A program made the translations under genes and the position numbers. DNA of 64,000 bases from Cordylochernes scorpioides (taxonomy: Eukaryota; Arthropoda; Arachnida; Pseudoscorpiones; Chernetidae): positions 89,529,993-89,593,992 of the forward strand of contig CP092870.1 of assembly GCA_030710605.1 (NCBI GenBank), in the 5' to 3' direction. The notes below the pieces were generated by a model that ran no database searches, was not told the origin of the DNA, and saw nothing but the letters and a program-made list of their open reading frames with translations. Within the stretch, counting starts at the first letter, position 1; each line of letters starts with the position of its first letter. This document shows positions 21,654 to 32,360 of this stretch, in pieces.

Positions 21654-21955
21654 AAGGCACAATTTGGATTATAGATTATAAAACAAGGTAATAAGACCAA
21701 ATCCAAATAAATAAATAGTGTGTGATGTTTCGGTAACAGCGTTGTTACCATCTTCAGACAAAAGTACTGAATGAGAAATTTTACCACAGCATGTGTTTAA
21801 ACAGTTACTGTTATCAAGTGTTGTTGTTATTTAAAACATGCTGTGGTAAAATTTCTCATTCAGTACTTTTGTCTGAAGATGGTAACAACACTGTTACCAA
21901 AATGTCACACACTATTTATTTATTTGGATTTGATCTTATTACCTTGTTTTATAGA
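21654..21955. repeat. HHR foldback, near-complete
   Basis: Two ~130-bp arms (AAGACCAAATCCAAATAAAT … CAGTACTTTTGTCTGAAGAT) around a centre that itself reads ACAGCATG…CATGCTGT. The arms carry CTGAAGATGGTAACAAC and its partner. The CACAATTTGGATTATAG block lies on one side only. Confidence 0.75.
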
Positions 21956-22057
21956 GGCATTTTTGTTCACACTTGGTTATCTCGTGTGTCTTCAATAATG
22001 ATCACTGTGTATCAAATATCTTTCAGAGTTATTATCTCAATCCCAATATACATACTC

Positions 22058-22368
22058 CTTCTTCTTCTTTCTTATCTCCACACTGGGTGAAGTAGAATAC
22101 GTCTGCCTTTGTCATTAAGACTGGGAGCACTACTCAGTGGCAGGCCGACTTAGCTCCAAAAGAAATGGCCGCCTCTGACATGAGGAAGACGCCATGTGCA
22201 GCCGCTCCTAACATGGAGTACAAACGCTGCTCATCCTGTATACCTGGATCAGGAGCCCTTACAGGGTACTACCAGCCGGGCCAGCTGAACCCAGGTTTTT
22301 AAGTGAGCTTGTTCCTGCTCCCCCTCCTCCTTTTTCATCCGGGCTTGGGACCGGCAAAGGCGGAGTTA
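22058..22368 (-). mobile_element. SINE-B copy (repeated at 23601-23912)
   Basis: CTTCTTCTTTCTTATCTCC … GGGACCGGCAAAGGCGGAGT, lacking the segment between tail and body. A second copy lies in the duplicated unit at 23601-23912. Confidence 0.82.
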
Positions 22369-22598
22369 ATATACATACTAAAAGGTACAACTTTCTCAAG
22401 TTTTGTCCATGAGTATATATAAAAACCAAGGAGATATAAACACCACCACCAACAGTTAAAATAACACTTAAACAGAGAAGTTTGGATGCTACTCTATAAA
22501 AATAGCCACAATCATTTCTTGAATAAACAAGAGAGTGCTGTAGATTACCTTCCTTGTTGCAATCTTCCTACATGTACCTTCTTAAGTAGCTTTTATTG

Positions 22599-23025
22599 TC
22601 TAAAGAGTAAAAGAAAATAAGACCTAATCAAATAATTTATTAGTGTGTGACGCTTCGGCAACAATCAATTCATCCAAAAGACATGTGCTTCAATTAATAG
22701 AATGGAAGAAAGGGGAAATATAAATGATATTTACAGATATGCCTTTAATTATATTTAAAAAAAAAAAATCCACTTTTAATTCTAAGAAGAATATTTCAAG
22801 TTGACTTAAGAAACTATTTTTCCTTATCTGTTATCTTGTTTAAACACTTGATAGCAGTACTATTTAAGAACTAGCTGTTGTATTTTTTCTCATTTATTCT
22901 TTTGTCTGATGATGTTGACAATGTTGTTGCCGAAACGTCACACACTACTAAATTATTTGGATTAGGTCGTATTTTCTTTTGTTATAATCTTTAATCCAAA
23001 TTGTGCTTTATCATGTCTAAAGAGT
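22599..23025. repeat. HHR foldback with a 12-13-bp target duplication
   Basis: TGTCTAAAGAGTA occurs at both edges (22599 and 23013). Arms read AAGACCTAATCAAATAAT … GTGACGCTTCGGC and CTGATGATGTTGAC … CGAAACGTCACACAC. The duplication suggests the foldback moved as one unit. Repeated in the second tandem copy. Confidence 0.65.
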
Positions 23026-24952
23026 ATTTTATACAACAAGAAAATAAAACCTAATCCAAATAAATTAATAGTGTGTGATGTTTCGGTAACAGAATTGTTA
23101 CCATCATCACAGACAAAAGAATTATTTTTAATTTTGAATCAGATTTTGGAAAATTCCATCTATTTATAATAAAAAATGTATTAGGAATGCATTTTACAGA
23201 ATTTAAGTAAATAGATGTGAGAAAAAAAAACTCTTTTAATGCTGTGTTTTCTCAGATTCTTTTTGTCTGATAATGGTAACAACGCTGCTACCATCATCAG
23301 ACAAAAGTACTGAATGAGAAATTTTACCACAGCATGTGTTTAAACAGTTACTGTTATCAAGTGTTGTTGTTATTTAAAACATGCTGTGGTAAAATTTCTC
23401 ATTCAGTACTTTTGTCTGAAGATGGTAACAACACTGTTACCAAAATGTCACACACTATTTATTTATTTGGATTTGATCTTATTACCTTGTTTTATAGAGG
23501 CATTTTTGTTCACACTTGGTTATCTCGTGTGTCTTCAATAATGATCACTGTGTATCAAATATCTTTCAGAGTTATTATCTCAATCCCAATATACATACTC
23601 CTTCTTCTTCTTTCTTATCTCCACACTGGGTGAAGTAGAATACGTCTGCCTTTGTCATTAAGACTGGGAGCACTACTCAGTGGCAGGCCGACTTAGCTCC
23701 AAAAGAAATGGCCGCCTCTGACATGAGGAAGACGCCATGTGCAGCCGCTCCTAACATGGAGTACAAACGCTGCTCATCCTGTATACCTGGATCAGGAGCC
23801 CTTACAGGGTACTACCAGCCGGGCCAGCTGAACCCAGGTTTTTAAGTGAGCTTGTTCCTGCTCCCCCCTCCTCCTTTTTCATCCGGGCTTGGGACCGGCA
23901 AAGGCGGAGTTAATATACATACTAAAAGGTACAACTTTCTCAAGTTTTGTCCATGAGTATATATAAAAACCAAGGAGATATAAACACCACCACCAACAGT
24001 TAAAATAACACTTAAACAGAGAAGTTTGGATGCTACTCTATAAAAATAGCCACAATCATTTCTTGAATAAACAAGAGAGTGCTGTAGATTACCTTCCTTG
24101 TTGCAATCTTCCTACATGTACCTTCTTAAGTAGCTTTTATTGTCTAAAGAGTAAAAGAAAATAAGACCTAATCAAATAATTTATTAGTGTGTGACGCTTC
24201 GGCAACAATCAATTCATCCAAAAGACATGTGCTTCAATTAATAGAATGGAAGAAAGGGGAAATATAAATGATATTTACAGATATGCCTTTAATTATATTT
24301 AAAAAAAAAAAATCCACTTTTAATTCTAAGAAGAATATTTCAAGTTGACTTAAGAAACTATTTTTCCTTATCTGTTATCTTGTTTAAACACTTGATAGCA
24401 GTACTATTTAAGAACTAGCTGTTGTATTTTTTCTCATTTATTCTTTTGTCTGATGATGTTGACAATGTTGTTGCCGAAACGTCACACACTACTAAATTAT
24501 TTGGATTAGGTCGTATTTTCTTTTGTTATAATCTTTAATCCAAATTGTGCTTTATCATGTCTAAAGAGTATTTTATACAACAAGAAAATAAAACCTAATC
24601 CAAATAAATTAATAGTGTGTGATGTTTCGGTAACAGAATTGTTACCATCATCACAGACAAAAGAATTATTTTTAATTTTGAATCAGATTTTGGAAAATTC
24701 CATCTATTTATAATAAAAAATGTATTAGGAATGCATTTTACAGAATTTAAGTAAATAGATGTGAGAAAAAAAAACTCTTTTAATGCTGTGTTTTCTCAGA
24801 TTCTTTTTGTCTGATAATGGTAACAACGCTGCTACCATCATCAGACAAAAGAATAAATGAGATAAAAATCCATGCATGCATCTTAAACTCAACTAATTGG
24901 CCATTTGAGAATGAGAAAAAATATATATATAAATATTCTAAGAATGAGAAAA

Positions 24953-25052
24953 NNNNNNNNNNNNNNNNNNNNNNNNNNNNNNNNNNNNNNNNNNNNNNNN
25001 NNNNNNNNNNNNNNNNNNNNNNNNNNNNNNNNNNNNNNNNNNNNNNNNNNNN
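24953..25052. other. Assembly gap, 100 N
   Basis: Exactly 100 undetermined bases, a conventional placeholder. The true length is unknown and exon content cannot be excluded. Confidence 0.99.
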
Positions 25053-25063
25053 CACAACTTGAT

Positions 25064-25420
25064 ATCCTAATATGATTGAGTGGAGATAAGAAAGAAGAAG
25101 AAGCTTGTAAAGCTTGAGACTTTTGATGGTTTCTGCCGGGGAAGAGTAGAGCTCATCAATGGATGAGTCAATACAGTCAATAATATGTCTTGGGGTTGCA
25201 GGCTGATAATTGCACTTAGTACATAGTGGGAAAACCCTGCAACCATTCTGGAAAGTCATTATCCGTAGATGACCAGACTTAAGTCTGGAAATCAAAGACT
25301 GACAACCATCATGAAGGAGTTTTGGCAGAGTTTTGATATGTTGTTTCTTATCCCCTTTTACACAGAGATTAGACAAATTGACCAGTCTCTGTAGTGGAAT
25401 GAGTACGTCTCATTCAGGTG
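25064..25420 (-). pseudogene. LINE-2 3' end with C-terminal coding fragment
   Basis: On the minus strand an open stretch (about 25376-25090) has RLKSGHLRIMTFQNGC, then CTKCNYQPATPRHIIDC, a zinc-knuckle C-terminus typical of RNase H-bearing LINEs. The 3' end is GATTGAGTGGAGATAAGAAA plus GAA repeats. SINE-B shares this tail. It lies just upstream of PRDM10-like exon 1. Confidence 0.8.
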
Positions 25421-25429
25421 TTGGTGCAG

Positions 25430-25552
25430 TCAGGGATGGCAAGCTCCACTACCTCCATTACTCCTCCCCCCCAGGAGATCACCCCCTCCTCTAGTCCCCT
25501 GGCCTCTCCTGCTGATGTGGTGTGGCCCCCTCATATCCTCTCCTACACCGAG
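25430..25552 (+). CDS. PRDM10: PRDM10-like exon 1 of those seen
   Basis: Acceptor TTGGTGCAG and donor GAG|GTAAGT bound 41 codons in phase 0 at both ends. The product is Ser/Pro/Thr-rich (ITPPPQEITPSSSPLASP) and ends PPHILSYTE. There is an internal ATG at codon 3, so this could also be a start exon. The GC and codon bias stands out from the AT-rich repeats around it. No domain. Confidence 0.6.
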
Positions 25553-25694
25553 GTAAGTCCTACACTACAAGGCTACTACAGTCTCCCATCACTGACCATA
25601 AACATACCCAGCTTTACTCCAGTAGGTTGTTTCTTATCAGTTTTGTCAGGACCTGTTCTGAGGAATCTTGCAACTTCTAAACAGCCTCAGATGA

Positions 25695-25850
25695 TAAAGC
25701 ACAATTTGGATTATAGATTATAAATACAAGGTAATAACACCAAATCCAAATAAATAAATAGTTTGTGACATTTCGGTAACAATGCTGTTACCGAAACGTC
25801 ACACACAATTTATTTATTTGGATTTGGTGTTATTACCTTGTATTTAGTCT
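25695..25850. repeat. HHR foldback copy
   Basis: CACAATTTGGATTATAGA, then arms AACACCAAATCCAAATAAAT … TTTCGGTAACAATGC and GTTACCGAAACGTCACACAC. Only a few bases separate the arms. Confidence 0.7.
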
Positions 25851-25977
25851 CAGATGAGAAACCCACTACAAGGAGAGGCTGATTTAGCCATGTTTCTAAG
25901 CTATGGCCTATCTCATGAGAGACTCTACTGTATCTACAGTAAAAACTTGCTAGAGAAAATCCCCAATGGGACAAAAT

Positions 25978-26470
25978 ACAGTAAAACCTGGCTAAAATGA
26001 ACAGGGGGTATAGCGAACCTTCCCTTATAACGAACCATAAATAGTCCTCATTTTTATTTTATAAAATGGTGGAAGGCTGGTTAAACCGTTTGGTTTACGA
26101 CCACTACGACCTGGGTTCGAACCCGCATTGGACACTTTTTTTCTGTTTAAAAAAAAAAAAATGCTCCAATGGCCCCCCGATTCTTGCAAAAGTCCAACCC
26201 CACCAGCGAGTGCAAGTAACCAAACGGGGCTCTGGCACATTTGTAAGTGCAAAGTCGAACTGCATTCACATGTATAGACATGTGGTGCGCTTACAGTAAA
26301 AAGCAGTCGCTAACTACCCACCATGATTATCATGGCCTGTACCACGTGCACTAGGGATAAGCAAAAAAAAAAAAATTATAATACAGTGAACTATGGCTAT
26401 AATAAACCATGGCTTTAATAAAACAAAAGTTCAGTCTCATTGGGGTTTGCTATAGAGGAGCTTTACTGTA
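25978..26470. mobile_element. MITE-A split by SINE-A
   Basis: MITE-A ends ACAGTAAAACCTGGCTAAAA (25979) and GGAGCTTTACTGTA (26470). SINE-A (26066-26375, +) is complete with head, A run and tail. Confidence 0.78.
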
Positions 26471-26491
26471 AAAATATATATACTCCATAAA

Positions 26492-26672
26492 ATATGCAGT
26501 AAAATCCTTCTACAGTGAACCCCAATGAGACTGAACCTTTGGTTCACTATAGCCATGGTTCATTATAGCCATAGTTCACTGTATTATAAAATAAAATGGG
26601 AATTATTTCAGGTTCATTATAAAGGAAGGTTCGTTATATCCCCAGTTCATTTTAGCAAAGTTTTACTGTATA
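26492..26672. mobile_element. MITE-A, complete
   Basis: GCAGTAAAATCCTTCTACAG … AGCAAAGTTTTACTGTA, with GGTTCACTATAGCCATGG inside. Confidence 0.7.
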
Positions 26673-26774
26673 TCTATCTACTCTTTTAACCTCTTTTACA
26701 ATCAGTAACTGTGAATATCATGATATCATCCCTTGTTCTTCCATCTTCCAGGTTCTAACTTCAGACTCTAATAA

Positions 26775-26945
26775 AACACAAGGTAATAAGACCAAATAAA
26801 TAAATAGTGTGTGACGTTTCGGTAACAGCGTTGTTACCATCTTCAGACAAATGTACTGAACACTACACTACACTATTTATTTATTTGGATTTGGTCTTAA
26901 TTACCTTGTTTTATAATCTATAATCCAAATTGTGCCATATCAATT
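26775..26945. repeat. HHR foldback copy
   Basis: Arms AAGACCAAATAAATAAATAG … GACGTTTCGGTAACAGCG and ACTATTTATTTATTTGGATT, then TAATCCAAATTGTGCC. The right core is deleted. Confidence 0.65.
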
Positions 26946-27144
26946 TCAGACTCTAATAGTTTAAACTGATGAGTAACTGTCTTAAAGGCAGCATTGCCAC
27001 ATTTGCAAACCAAACCTTTTGATAAGCATTAACGTGCCATATTTGCACAAGAAATAAAAGAGCCTGAAAGTTTTTCTTTTACAAATAATATAAACTTTCT
27101 ACTGCCTGTCAAGGAACCTGGGTTATAAATATCTATCTATATAT

Positions 27145-27232
27145 GTCCTTACTGTGATGGAAAATAGTGGGAGGGTTTGGTTCATCAGTGGTAAACCAAG
27201 CCCTCCCACTATTTTCCATCACAGTAAGGACA
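27145..27232. repeat. 88-bp near-perfect hairpin
   Basis: GTCCTTACTGTGATGG … GGGTTTGG pairs with CCAAGCCC … CCATCACAGTAAGGAC around a ~15-base loop. I see one mismatch in 36. A degraded relative may lie at 50515-50550 (GAGGGTTCACTACTGATGAG). Confidence 0.75.
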
Positions 27233-27336
27233 GTAGAAGTTTGTAATAAAGAATGTCTTATGCAAATCAATCATCTCTCAGACCTTCTCACTAAACTTGT
27301 CTCCCTCATGCTGTGACCTTGCATTGTGTCCTCTAG

Positions 27337-27393
27337 CTCGACCTCAAAGCCGCAGCCATATCTCACTACTCTGATTCTATAATCCTCCCACAG
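27337..27393 (+). CDS. PRDM10: PRDM10-like exon 2 (candidate)
   Basis: Acceptor TTGTGTCCTCTAG and donor CAG|GTGAGT enclose 19 codons (LDLKAAAISHYSDSIILPQ), phase 0 at both ends, so inclusion keeps the frame between exons 1 and 3. No domain. Support is splice sites and frame only. Confidence 0.5.
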
Positions 27394-27532
27394 GTGAGTC
27401 AGTTTATCCCTGCTGCTTACTCTAAACTTGCTTGTACCGTTTATCTCTGCCCCATCTATGCTCATGAAAGATGCTTCTTCCTATTGTGCTTCAAATGTCA
27501 CAAGGAACCAGCCTCACCATATTCTTCATGCT

Positions 27533-27846
27533 GGGGGTCAGTGGAAAGGTGGTCTAAACCGTTGGTTTTCGACCACTGTGACCTAGGATGGAATCCTTTA
27601 TTCGCCACTTTTTTTTATAATAATAAAAAAATGCTCCAATGGCCTCTGATTCTTGCAAAAGTCTAACCCTACCAGCGAGTGCAAGTAACCAAACGGGAGC
27701 TCTGACACATTTGTAAGTGCAAAAGTCGAACTGCTTTTCATGTGTGTAGACATGTGGTGCACTTACAGTAAAAGCAGTTGCTAACTTATACCCACCATGA
27801 TTATTATGGCCTGTACCACGTGTACTAGGGATAAAAAAAAAAAAAA
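27533..27846 (+). mobile_element. SINE-A copy
   Basis: GGGGGTCAGTGGAAAGGTGG … ACTAGGGATAAA plus an A run. Box B is degraded (ACCTAGGATGGAATCC). Confidence 0.8.
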
Positions 27847-27904
27847 CATTCTTCACAGATTATACACATTAGATCTTTACACCACCCAAGTGTATGTGAC
27901 CTCA

Positions 27905-28045
27905 TCAACACCCACAGATACTGCTCATCCTGTATCAGACCTTACAAGGTACTATCAGCTGAGCCCAGGTTCTTTAAATAGCTTGTTACTGACCCCCTTC
28001 TACCTTGTTTTATCCAAGCTGGTACTGGCAATGAGGGAGATTCCC
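27905..28045 (-). mobile_element. Old SINE-B fragment
   Basis: Degraded central domain: ACTGCTCATCCTGTATCAGA … GGTACTATCAGCTGAGCCCAG … GTACTGGCAATGAGG. Confidence 0.55.
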
Positions 28046-28137
28046 AGTTTCCTGACCCATTTGAGTTTATCCTGTGTGTTACTGCCCAGCTAACTTCCGC
28101 TCTACACTCCGATATACTAACCCTCTTGTGATATCAG

Positions 28138-28479
28138 CTGGATGCTCCGGGATCCAAGCTGGACTACAGCGGACTTAGCAGTACTCTCCTTGGTACCTAC
28201 TTCCCCTCCCATGCCGATCTGGACCTCAGTCGTAGGTTCGATCCGTTGGGGACTCCGGACTCTGCTGGGTTCGCCAAGCCCCTGCTATTGCACAAGTATG
28301 GGGCTGCCCCGGACCTAGATGGACTCCTGGCCCCCCATGTGATGGAAGGACTACCAGGGGGTAGCTACATCCTGGATGGGAGTCACTACCTGCCACACCA
28401 GGATCTCTTCCACTCTCTGGACTCCTCCAGGATCCTGGTCCCCTCTACTCCAGCCAGGGAGGATCAGGACCTAGTGGAT
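28138..28479 (+). CDS. PRDM10: PRDM10-like exon 3
   Basis: Acceptor GATATCAG and donor GAT|GTAAGT bound 114 codons, phase 0 at both ends. The product is rich in Leu, Asp, Gly and Pro (e.g. LDLSRRFDPLGTPDSAGF, LPHQDLFHSLDSSRIL). No domain is recognised; probably disordered, as expected ahead of the PR domain. GC-rich against its surroundings. Confidence 0.72.
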
Positions 28480-28522
28480 GTAAGTCCCCCACTGTGGAGG
28501 ATGCTGTGGGAAATGTCTCCAT

Positions 28523-28965
28523 CCTCTTTGTTGTTGTTGTTTCTTATCCCCTTGTGTAAAGATTACACGAATTCCACGATCTCATGGAATGGGGTATAGG
28601 GGTGCAGCTTTCGTTGATCATGGCACCATGATCCAGGCACACTTTGGTGAAAGTTTGACTTTGCCTGTAATTTGAGGCCGTTCCTAACATGGAATGATGC
28701 TGCCGACTCTAACATGAGTACAGACGCAGCTCCTCCATATTCCTGGAGTGGGACCCTTTCTGAGGTCTATCAACCGGGTCAGTTGAAGTCAGGATTTTTA
28801 AAGAGGTCTACTCCTCTTCTAACAATGCTGCTGTTAGTCTGAGACTGCTTATTGGTCAGAGTTATTCTGCTTGTTTCGCAGCTGGCCTTCATATCTGAAG
28901 GTCGTTCCCCTATCTGTCACCTGGGGACATGCCCTGTAGCAGTCAGCTCTGCCAAGGGTCCATCC
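28523..28965 (-). mobile_element. SINE-C copy, near full length
   Basis: In reverse it runs from CCTTGGCAGAGCTGACTGCT through the central domain (CTGACCCGGTTGATAG, CTGCGTCTGTACTCATG) to the 3' tail TCTTTACACAAGGGGATAAG plus AAC repeats. LINE-1 ends with the same tail. Confidence 0.82.
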
Positions 28966-29185
28966 TCTTTACAAGACCTATATAGCCTTATGACCAATAT
29001 CTAAATTACCAAGTCAAAATAATCAAGTTAAAACATGCAGAAAAAAATACAAGTGAAATTGCGCGCGCTAGGATCAGGTGGATAAAATAAGAAAGGATTC
29101 CATCATGTTCGATATTGCAGAAAAATATTGTAAATATATTTAATTGACTACTCTCTGTAAAATGTTTCTTTTAAAATGTATTATA

Positions 29186-29683
29186 CAGTAGAACTACCTC
29201 CCTATAAAGGACACCTAATTGTAGAGCCAAGGTGTCCTTTAGGGAGAGGTGTCCTCTTACTAGAGAGTTGCTAAATAGTAAAAAATAGGTAATTTTTGTA
29301 AATGAAAGCTGTTCTTTATAGAGAGGTGTCCTCTAGCGTGAGTGACTTCTCATGGAGGTTCTACTGTATTTAGCAAACTTTTTTTTTTTCGAAGAGTTCT
29401 TAAACTTGAAAGCTTGCTAAATATAATATATTTAAAAGAAACCTTTTGCAGAGGAGTTAGTAAAATATTTAAATTAGAGTTGTGTGAACCACATTGTGAC
29501 ATCTTGAGAATTTTGTGACAGTAGAACCTCTCTCTCTGTAAATGACACCTAGTTGCATAGTCAAAGTGTCTTTTAGGGAGAAGCGTCCTCTTACTGGAGA
29601 GTTGCTAAATAGTGTAAATGGTAATTTAGGTGATGAAAACTGTCCTTTGTAGAGAGATGTCCTCTCTCATGGAGGTTCTACTG
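29186..29683. mobile_element. Two MITE-B copies
   Basis: 29186-29368 (ACAGTAGAACTACCTCCCTA … GGTTCTACTGTA) and 29519-29683 (ACAGTAGAACCTCTCTCTC … GGTTCTACTGTA). AGAGAGTTGCTAAATAGT lies inside each. Confidence 0.72.
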
Positions 29684-29855
29684 TAAGTATAACCCCCACC
29701 CCCAATTTTGTTGTTATAACTAAGTTTAAAACAATAGGGTCTTAATACTTGTGACTTTACAATTATGGTGTAATAGATAAATTGGTGTTTTAAAGGAGAG
29801 TTTTATAATGAGAGGTTCCAATGCGCTATCTTTAAATTTAAATTTTTAGCTATAC

Positions 29856-30022
29856 AGTAAAACCTCACTAAAACAAACCTGGGATATAACGAACCTTCCC
29901 TTACAACAAACCAGAAATAATCCCCATTTTATAATACAGTAAACTATGGCTATAATGAACCATGGCTAAAGTGAACCAAAGGTTCAGTCCTATTGTGGTT
30001 CGCTATAGAGGAGTTTTACTGA
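29856..30022. mobile_element. MITE-A, complete
   Basis: ACAGTAAAACCTCACTAAAA … GAGGAGTTTTACTGAA, with CTATGGCTATAATGAACC inside. Confidence 0.72.
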
Positions 30023-30083
30023 ATATATATTGGGGGATTATTTTAGGTTTGTCTTAAGGAAAGATAAGGTACAATTTGGATTA

Positions 30084-30515
30084 TTCTATATACAGTTACG
30101 AGCGTCATCATCTCTGTCACCGTTTGCTTTTTTTTTTGGAATGGCGCTCTCCTATTGGTTGGCTACGATCACGTGGCTACGATGGCGCCGCCACTACGTG
30201 AGACACTTTGTTTTGACTTTGCCCCCCCCCCACTCGCTTTTTGGTTTTTGTAACTATTGTGTTGGAGCGGGTCGCTCCTTAAATAAATGCATATATTAGT
30301 TAATAACTAAATGGAATCCTCTCTTTCTTTTTCCCAGTAAGAGACGCCTACGGAAGCCAACAGTACATAGACAGATAAAGCACATAGGCTATAGTTATTA
30401 ACTAATATATGCATTTATTTAAGGCGCCAATTTATAATTGTAACAAATAGTATTTGAATAAAAACATTCAATCGGGTAAAACACGGGCGTTGCCCGGGTC
30501 ATTCAGCTAGTACAT
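30084..30515. repeat. Unclassified repeat E, copy 1
   Basis: Matches 61606-62060. It starts TACAGTTACGAGCGTCAT, contains GCGCTCTCCTATTGGTT and GATCACGTGGCTACGATGG, and holds an internal inverted repeat (AAATAAATGCATATATTAGT, 30283, with its complement near 30400). It ends GGGCGTTGCCCGGGTCATTC then AGCTAGTA. Confidence 0.75.
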
Positions 30516-30524
30516 TATGAAAAT

Positions 30525-30668
30525 AAGACCAAATCCAAAACACAAGACCAAAACATAACCCCAAATCCAAATAAATAAATACTGTGTGACATTTCGGTAA
30601 CAACACTGTTAAGAAATGTCACACACTATTTATTTATTTGGATTTGGTCTTATTGCCTTGTGTTTATA
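30525..30668. repeat. HHR foldback copy
   Basis: Arms CCAAATCCAAATAAATAAAT … GACATTTCGGTAACAACA and AGAAATGTCACACACTAT … GGTCTTATTGCCTTG. The hammerhead-like core is partly lost. Confidence 0.65.
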
Positions 30669-30769
30669 AGGAAAGGTTTGTTATATTCCTGGTTCATTTT
30701 ATACAGAATTTACTTGTTAATCTTAACTACTACAGTAACCCTCTCATCCTGCCCTTTCTATAGAGAACC

Positions 30770-30897
30770 CCAATGGGACTGAACCTGTGGTTCATTATAG
30801 CCTTAGTTCATTGTATTATAGAATGGGGATTATTTCAGGTTTGTTATTAGGAAAGGTTCGCTATATCCACAGTTTGTGTTAGTGAGGTTTTGCTGTA
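30770..30897. mobile_element. MITE-A, left end truncated
   Basis: GAACCCCAATGGGACTGAAC … GTGAGGTTTTGCTGTA. Confidence 0.6.
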
Positions 30898-30964
30898 TTT
30901 CCGTGCATATTTTAGGTTAAAAAAAAGGAATCTAATATTTGGTTATCATAAAGATAGAGGCTGC

Positions 30965-31450
30965 CTGGCCGGAATTCATAGTTCTTCAAATTAAAGATAC
31001 TTCGGCAAGTAAATCTTTTTTATTATCTCGACGTTTCAACAAAAGATTTTTTATTCATGATAAAATTGTGAAAAAGTATTAAAATTACAAATATATTCTC
31101 ACAATGAGTATCTTTTTTATTTAAAAAACGCTAGCTTTCAAGCGTTAATCGCTCGTTGGATGCCCTAAAAATTAAAATAGACATACTCCATAAAATAGTT
31201 AAATTACAAACCAATTTAAAAGTTTCAGTTATAAATATCCACGCTGCGCGCGTTTGTTTTTGTAAATATTTCTGGTGGGATAAAGTCAATATTATAGTAA
31301 GCCCGTTGAAGAGCGATTAACACTTGAAAGCTAGCGTTTTTTAAATAAAAAAGATACTCATTGTGAGAATATATTTGTAAAATATTTTTTGCCGAAATGT
31401 TAAGATAATAAAAAGATTTATACTGACCGAAGTATCTTTAATTTTACGAA
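30965..31450. repeat. Foldback element, Penelope terminal-repeat type
   Basis: Outer arms read AAAGATACTTCGGC … ATCTCGACGTTTCAAC and GCCGAAATGTTAAGATAATA … GACCGAAGTATCTTT. Inner arms read ATTCTCACAATGAGTATC … ACGCTAGCTTTCAAGCG and their complement (31310-31375). It ends about 25 bp before exon 4. Confidence 0.65.
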
Positions 31451-31473
31451 GTAATATTTGATGTTGTGTATAG

Positions 31474-31788
31474 AGGCTAAGCACCTACCCAGTGCTGCCC
31501 CCTGTGCCAACGACCAGCAGTGGACAGTACCTGGACACCCCAGCGACAGTCTTGCTTCCATCGACAGAGTCCTCTGTGTTGCTTCCCTCCACGGACTCCT
31601 CAGTGCTCCTCCCAGCCCCAGAGTCCACGGTGTTGTTGCCGGCTCCAGAATCTTCAGTCCTGCTTCCCTCAACAGAAACTTTGCTACCTGCTCCAGACAA
31701 CTCGGTGTTGCTACCAGCTCCAGAATCTTCAGTTTTGTTGCCAAACCCAGAATCTGCAGTTTTACTATCGGCTGAGGAGACTTCATCG
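31474..31788 (+). CDS. PRDM10: PRDM10-like exon 4, internal repeats
   Basis: 105 codons, phase 0 at both ends. Donor TCG|GTGAGT is strong. The acceptor GTTGTGTATAG is weak but keeps the frame; the alternative CTACCCAG would give phase 2, which does not fit exon 3. The product is a degenerate 10-12-residue repeat around VLLPAPESS, about eight units (VLLPSTESS, VLLPSTDSS, VLLPAPEST, VLLPNPESA). No known domain; probably disordered. The TE foldback directly upstream may have changed the acceptor. Confidence 0.65.
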
Positions 31789-31809
31789 GTGAGTAAACTT
31801 TTCAATCAA

Positions 31810-32030
31810 ATGTTGTTGCTGTTTCTTATACCCTTGTGTGAAGATTATACAAATTCCATGAGTTTATGCTCCTCAAGCTCTGATCTCATGGAATAGGGTG
31901 TAGCTTTCATTGATCATGGCACCATGATCCAGGCACACTTTGGTGAAAGTCGGACTTTGCCTGTAATTTTGAGGCCATTCCTAACATGGAAGCCTTTGCT
32001 GCCTAACATGAATACAGACACAGCTTCTGA
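31810..32030 (-). mobile_element. SINE-C, truncated
   Basis: Tail TGTTGCTGTTTCTTATACCC, then GATCATGGCACCATGATCCA … CATGAATACAGACACAGC. Confidence 0.75.
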
Positions 32031-32044
32031 ATGAAATACATGCA

Positions 32045-32360
32045 GTTAAAAATCTCACTAAAACAAACCCAGGATATATAGCGAATCTTTCCTTTTAACA
32101 AACCTAAGTTTATCCCCTCAATTCCATTCTATTGAAAATACCATTGTTATAAAGAACTTTGAGATCTTTAAGATAATGAACTATACCTATAGCAAACCTA
32201 ATTTCAAGTTCCAGAATAATAACTTCTAATTAAAATGTGGTAAAACCCCTCTATAGTGAACCCCAATAGAACTGAACCTTTGGTTAACTATATCCATGGT
32301 TCACTATATTATTAAAATAAAATGGGGATTATAAGACAAGGTTCGCTACATCCCCAGTTT
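32045..32360. mobile_element. MITE-A and Tigger-end fragments
   Basis: AAAATCTCACTAAAACAAACC … TAATGAACTATACCTATAGC (32047-32200), then GTAAAACCCCTCTATAGTGA (32239) to CATCCCCAGTTTGTG. The second piece abuts the tandem array. Confidence 0.55.

Larger units (their letters stand above)
21764..24850 (+). repeat. Tandem duplication, 2 x ~1543 bp
   Basis: 21764-23306 repeats as 23307-24850 with almost no differences (one extra C appears in the second copy's SINE-B near 23868). Each unit has a foldback arm, a SINE-B, a T-rich stretch and a second foldback. The second copy ends about 100 bp before the N gap. Confidence 0.88.

Noticed and set aside
24780-25376. A 198-codon frame crossing the N gap on the minus strand
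   Set aside because: The frame is continuous only because N codons were read through. The right part is a LINE-2 C-terminus, the left part a foldback.
26066-26299. Repeated 60-100-codon frames such as those beginning MVEGWLNRLV
   Set aside because: They recur wherever SINE-A occurs and vary with its A-run length; they are not genes.
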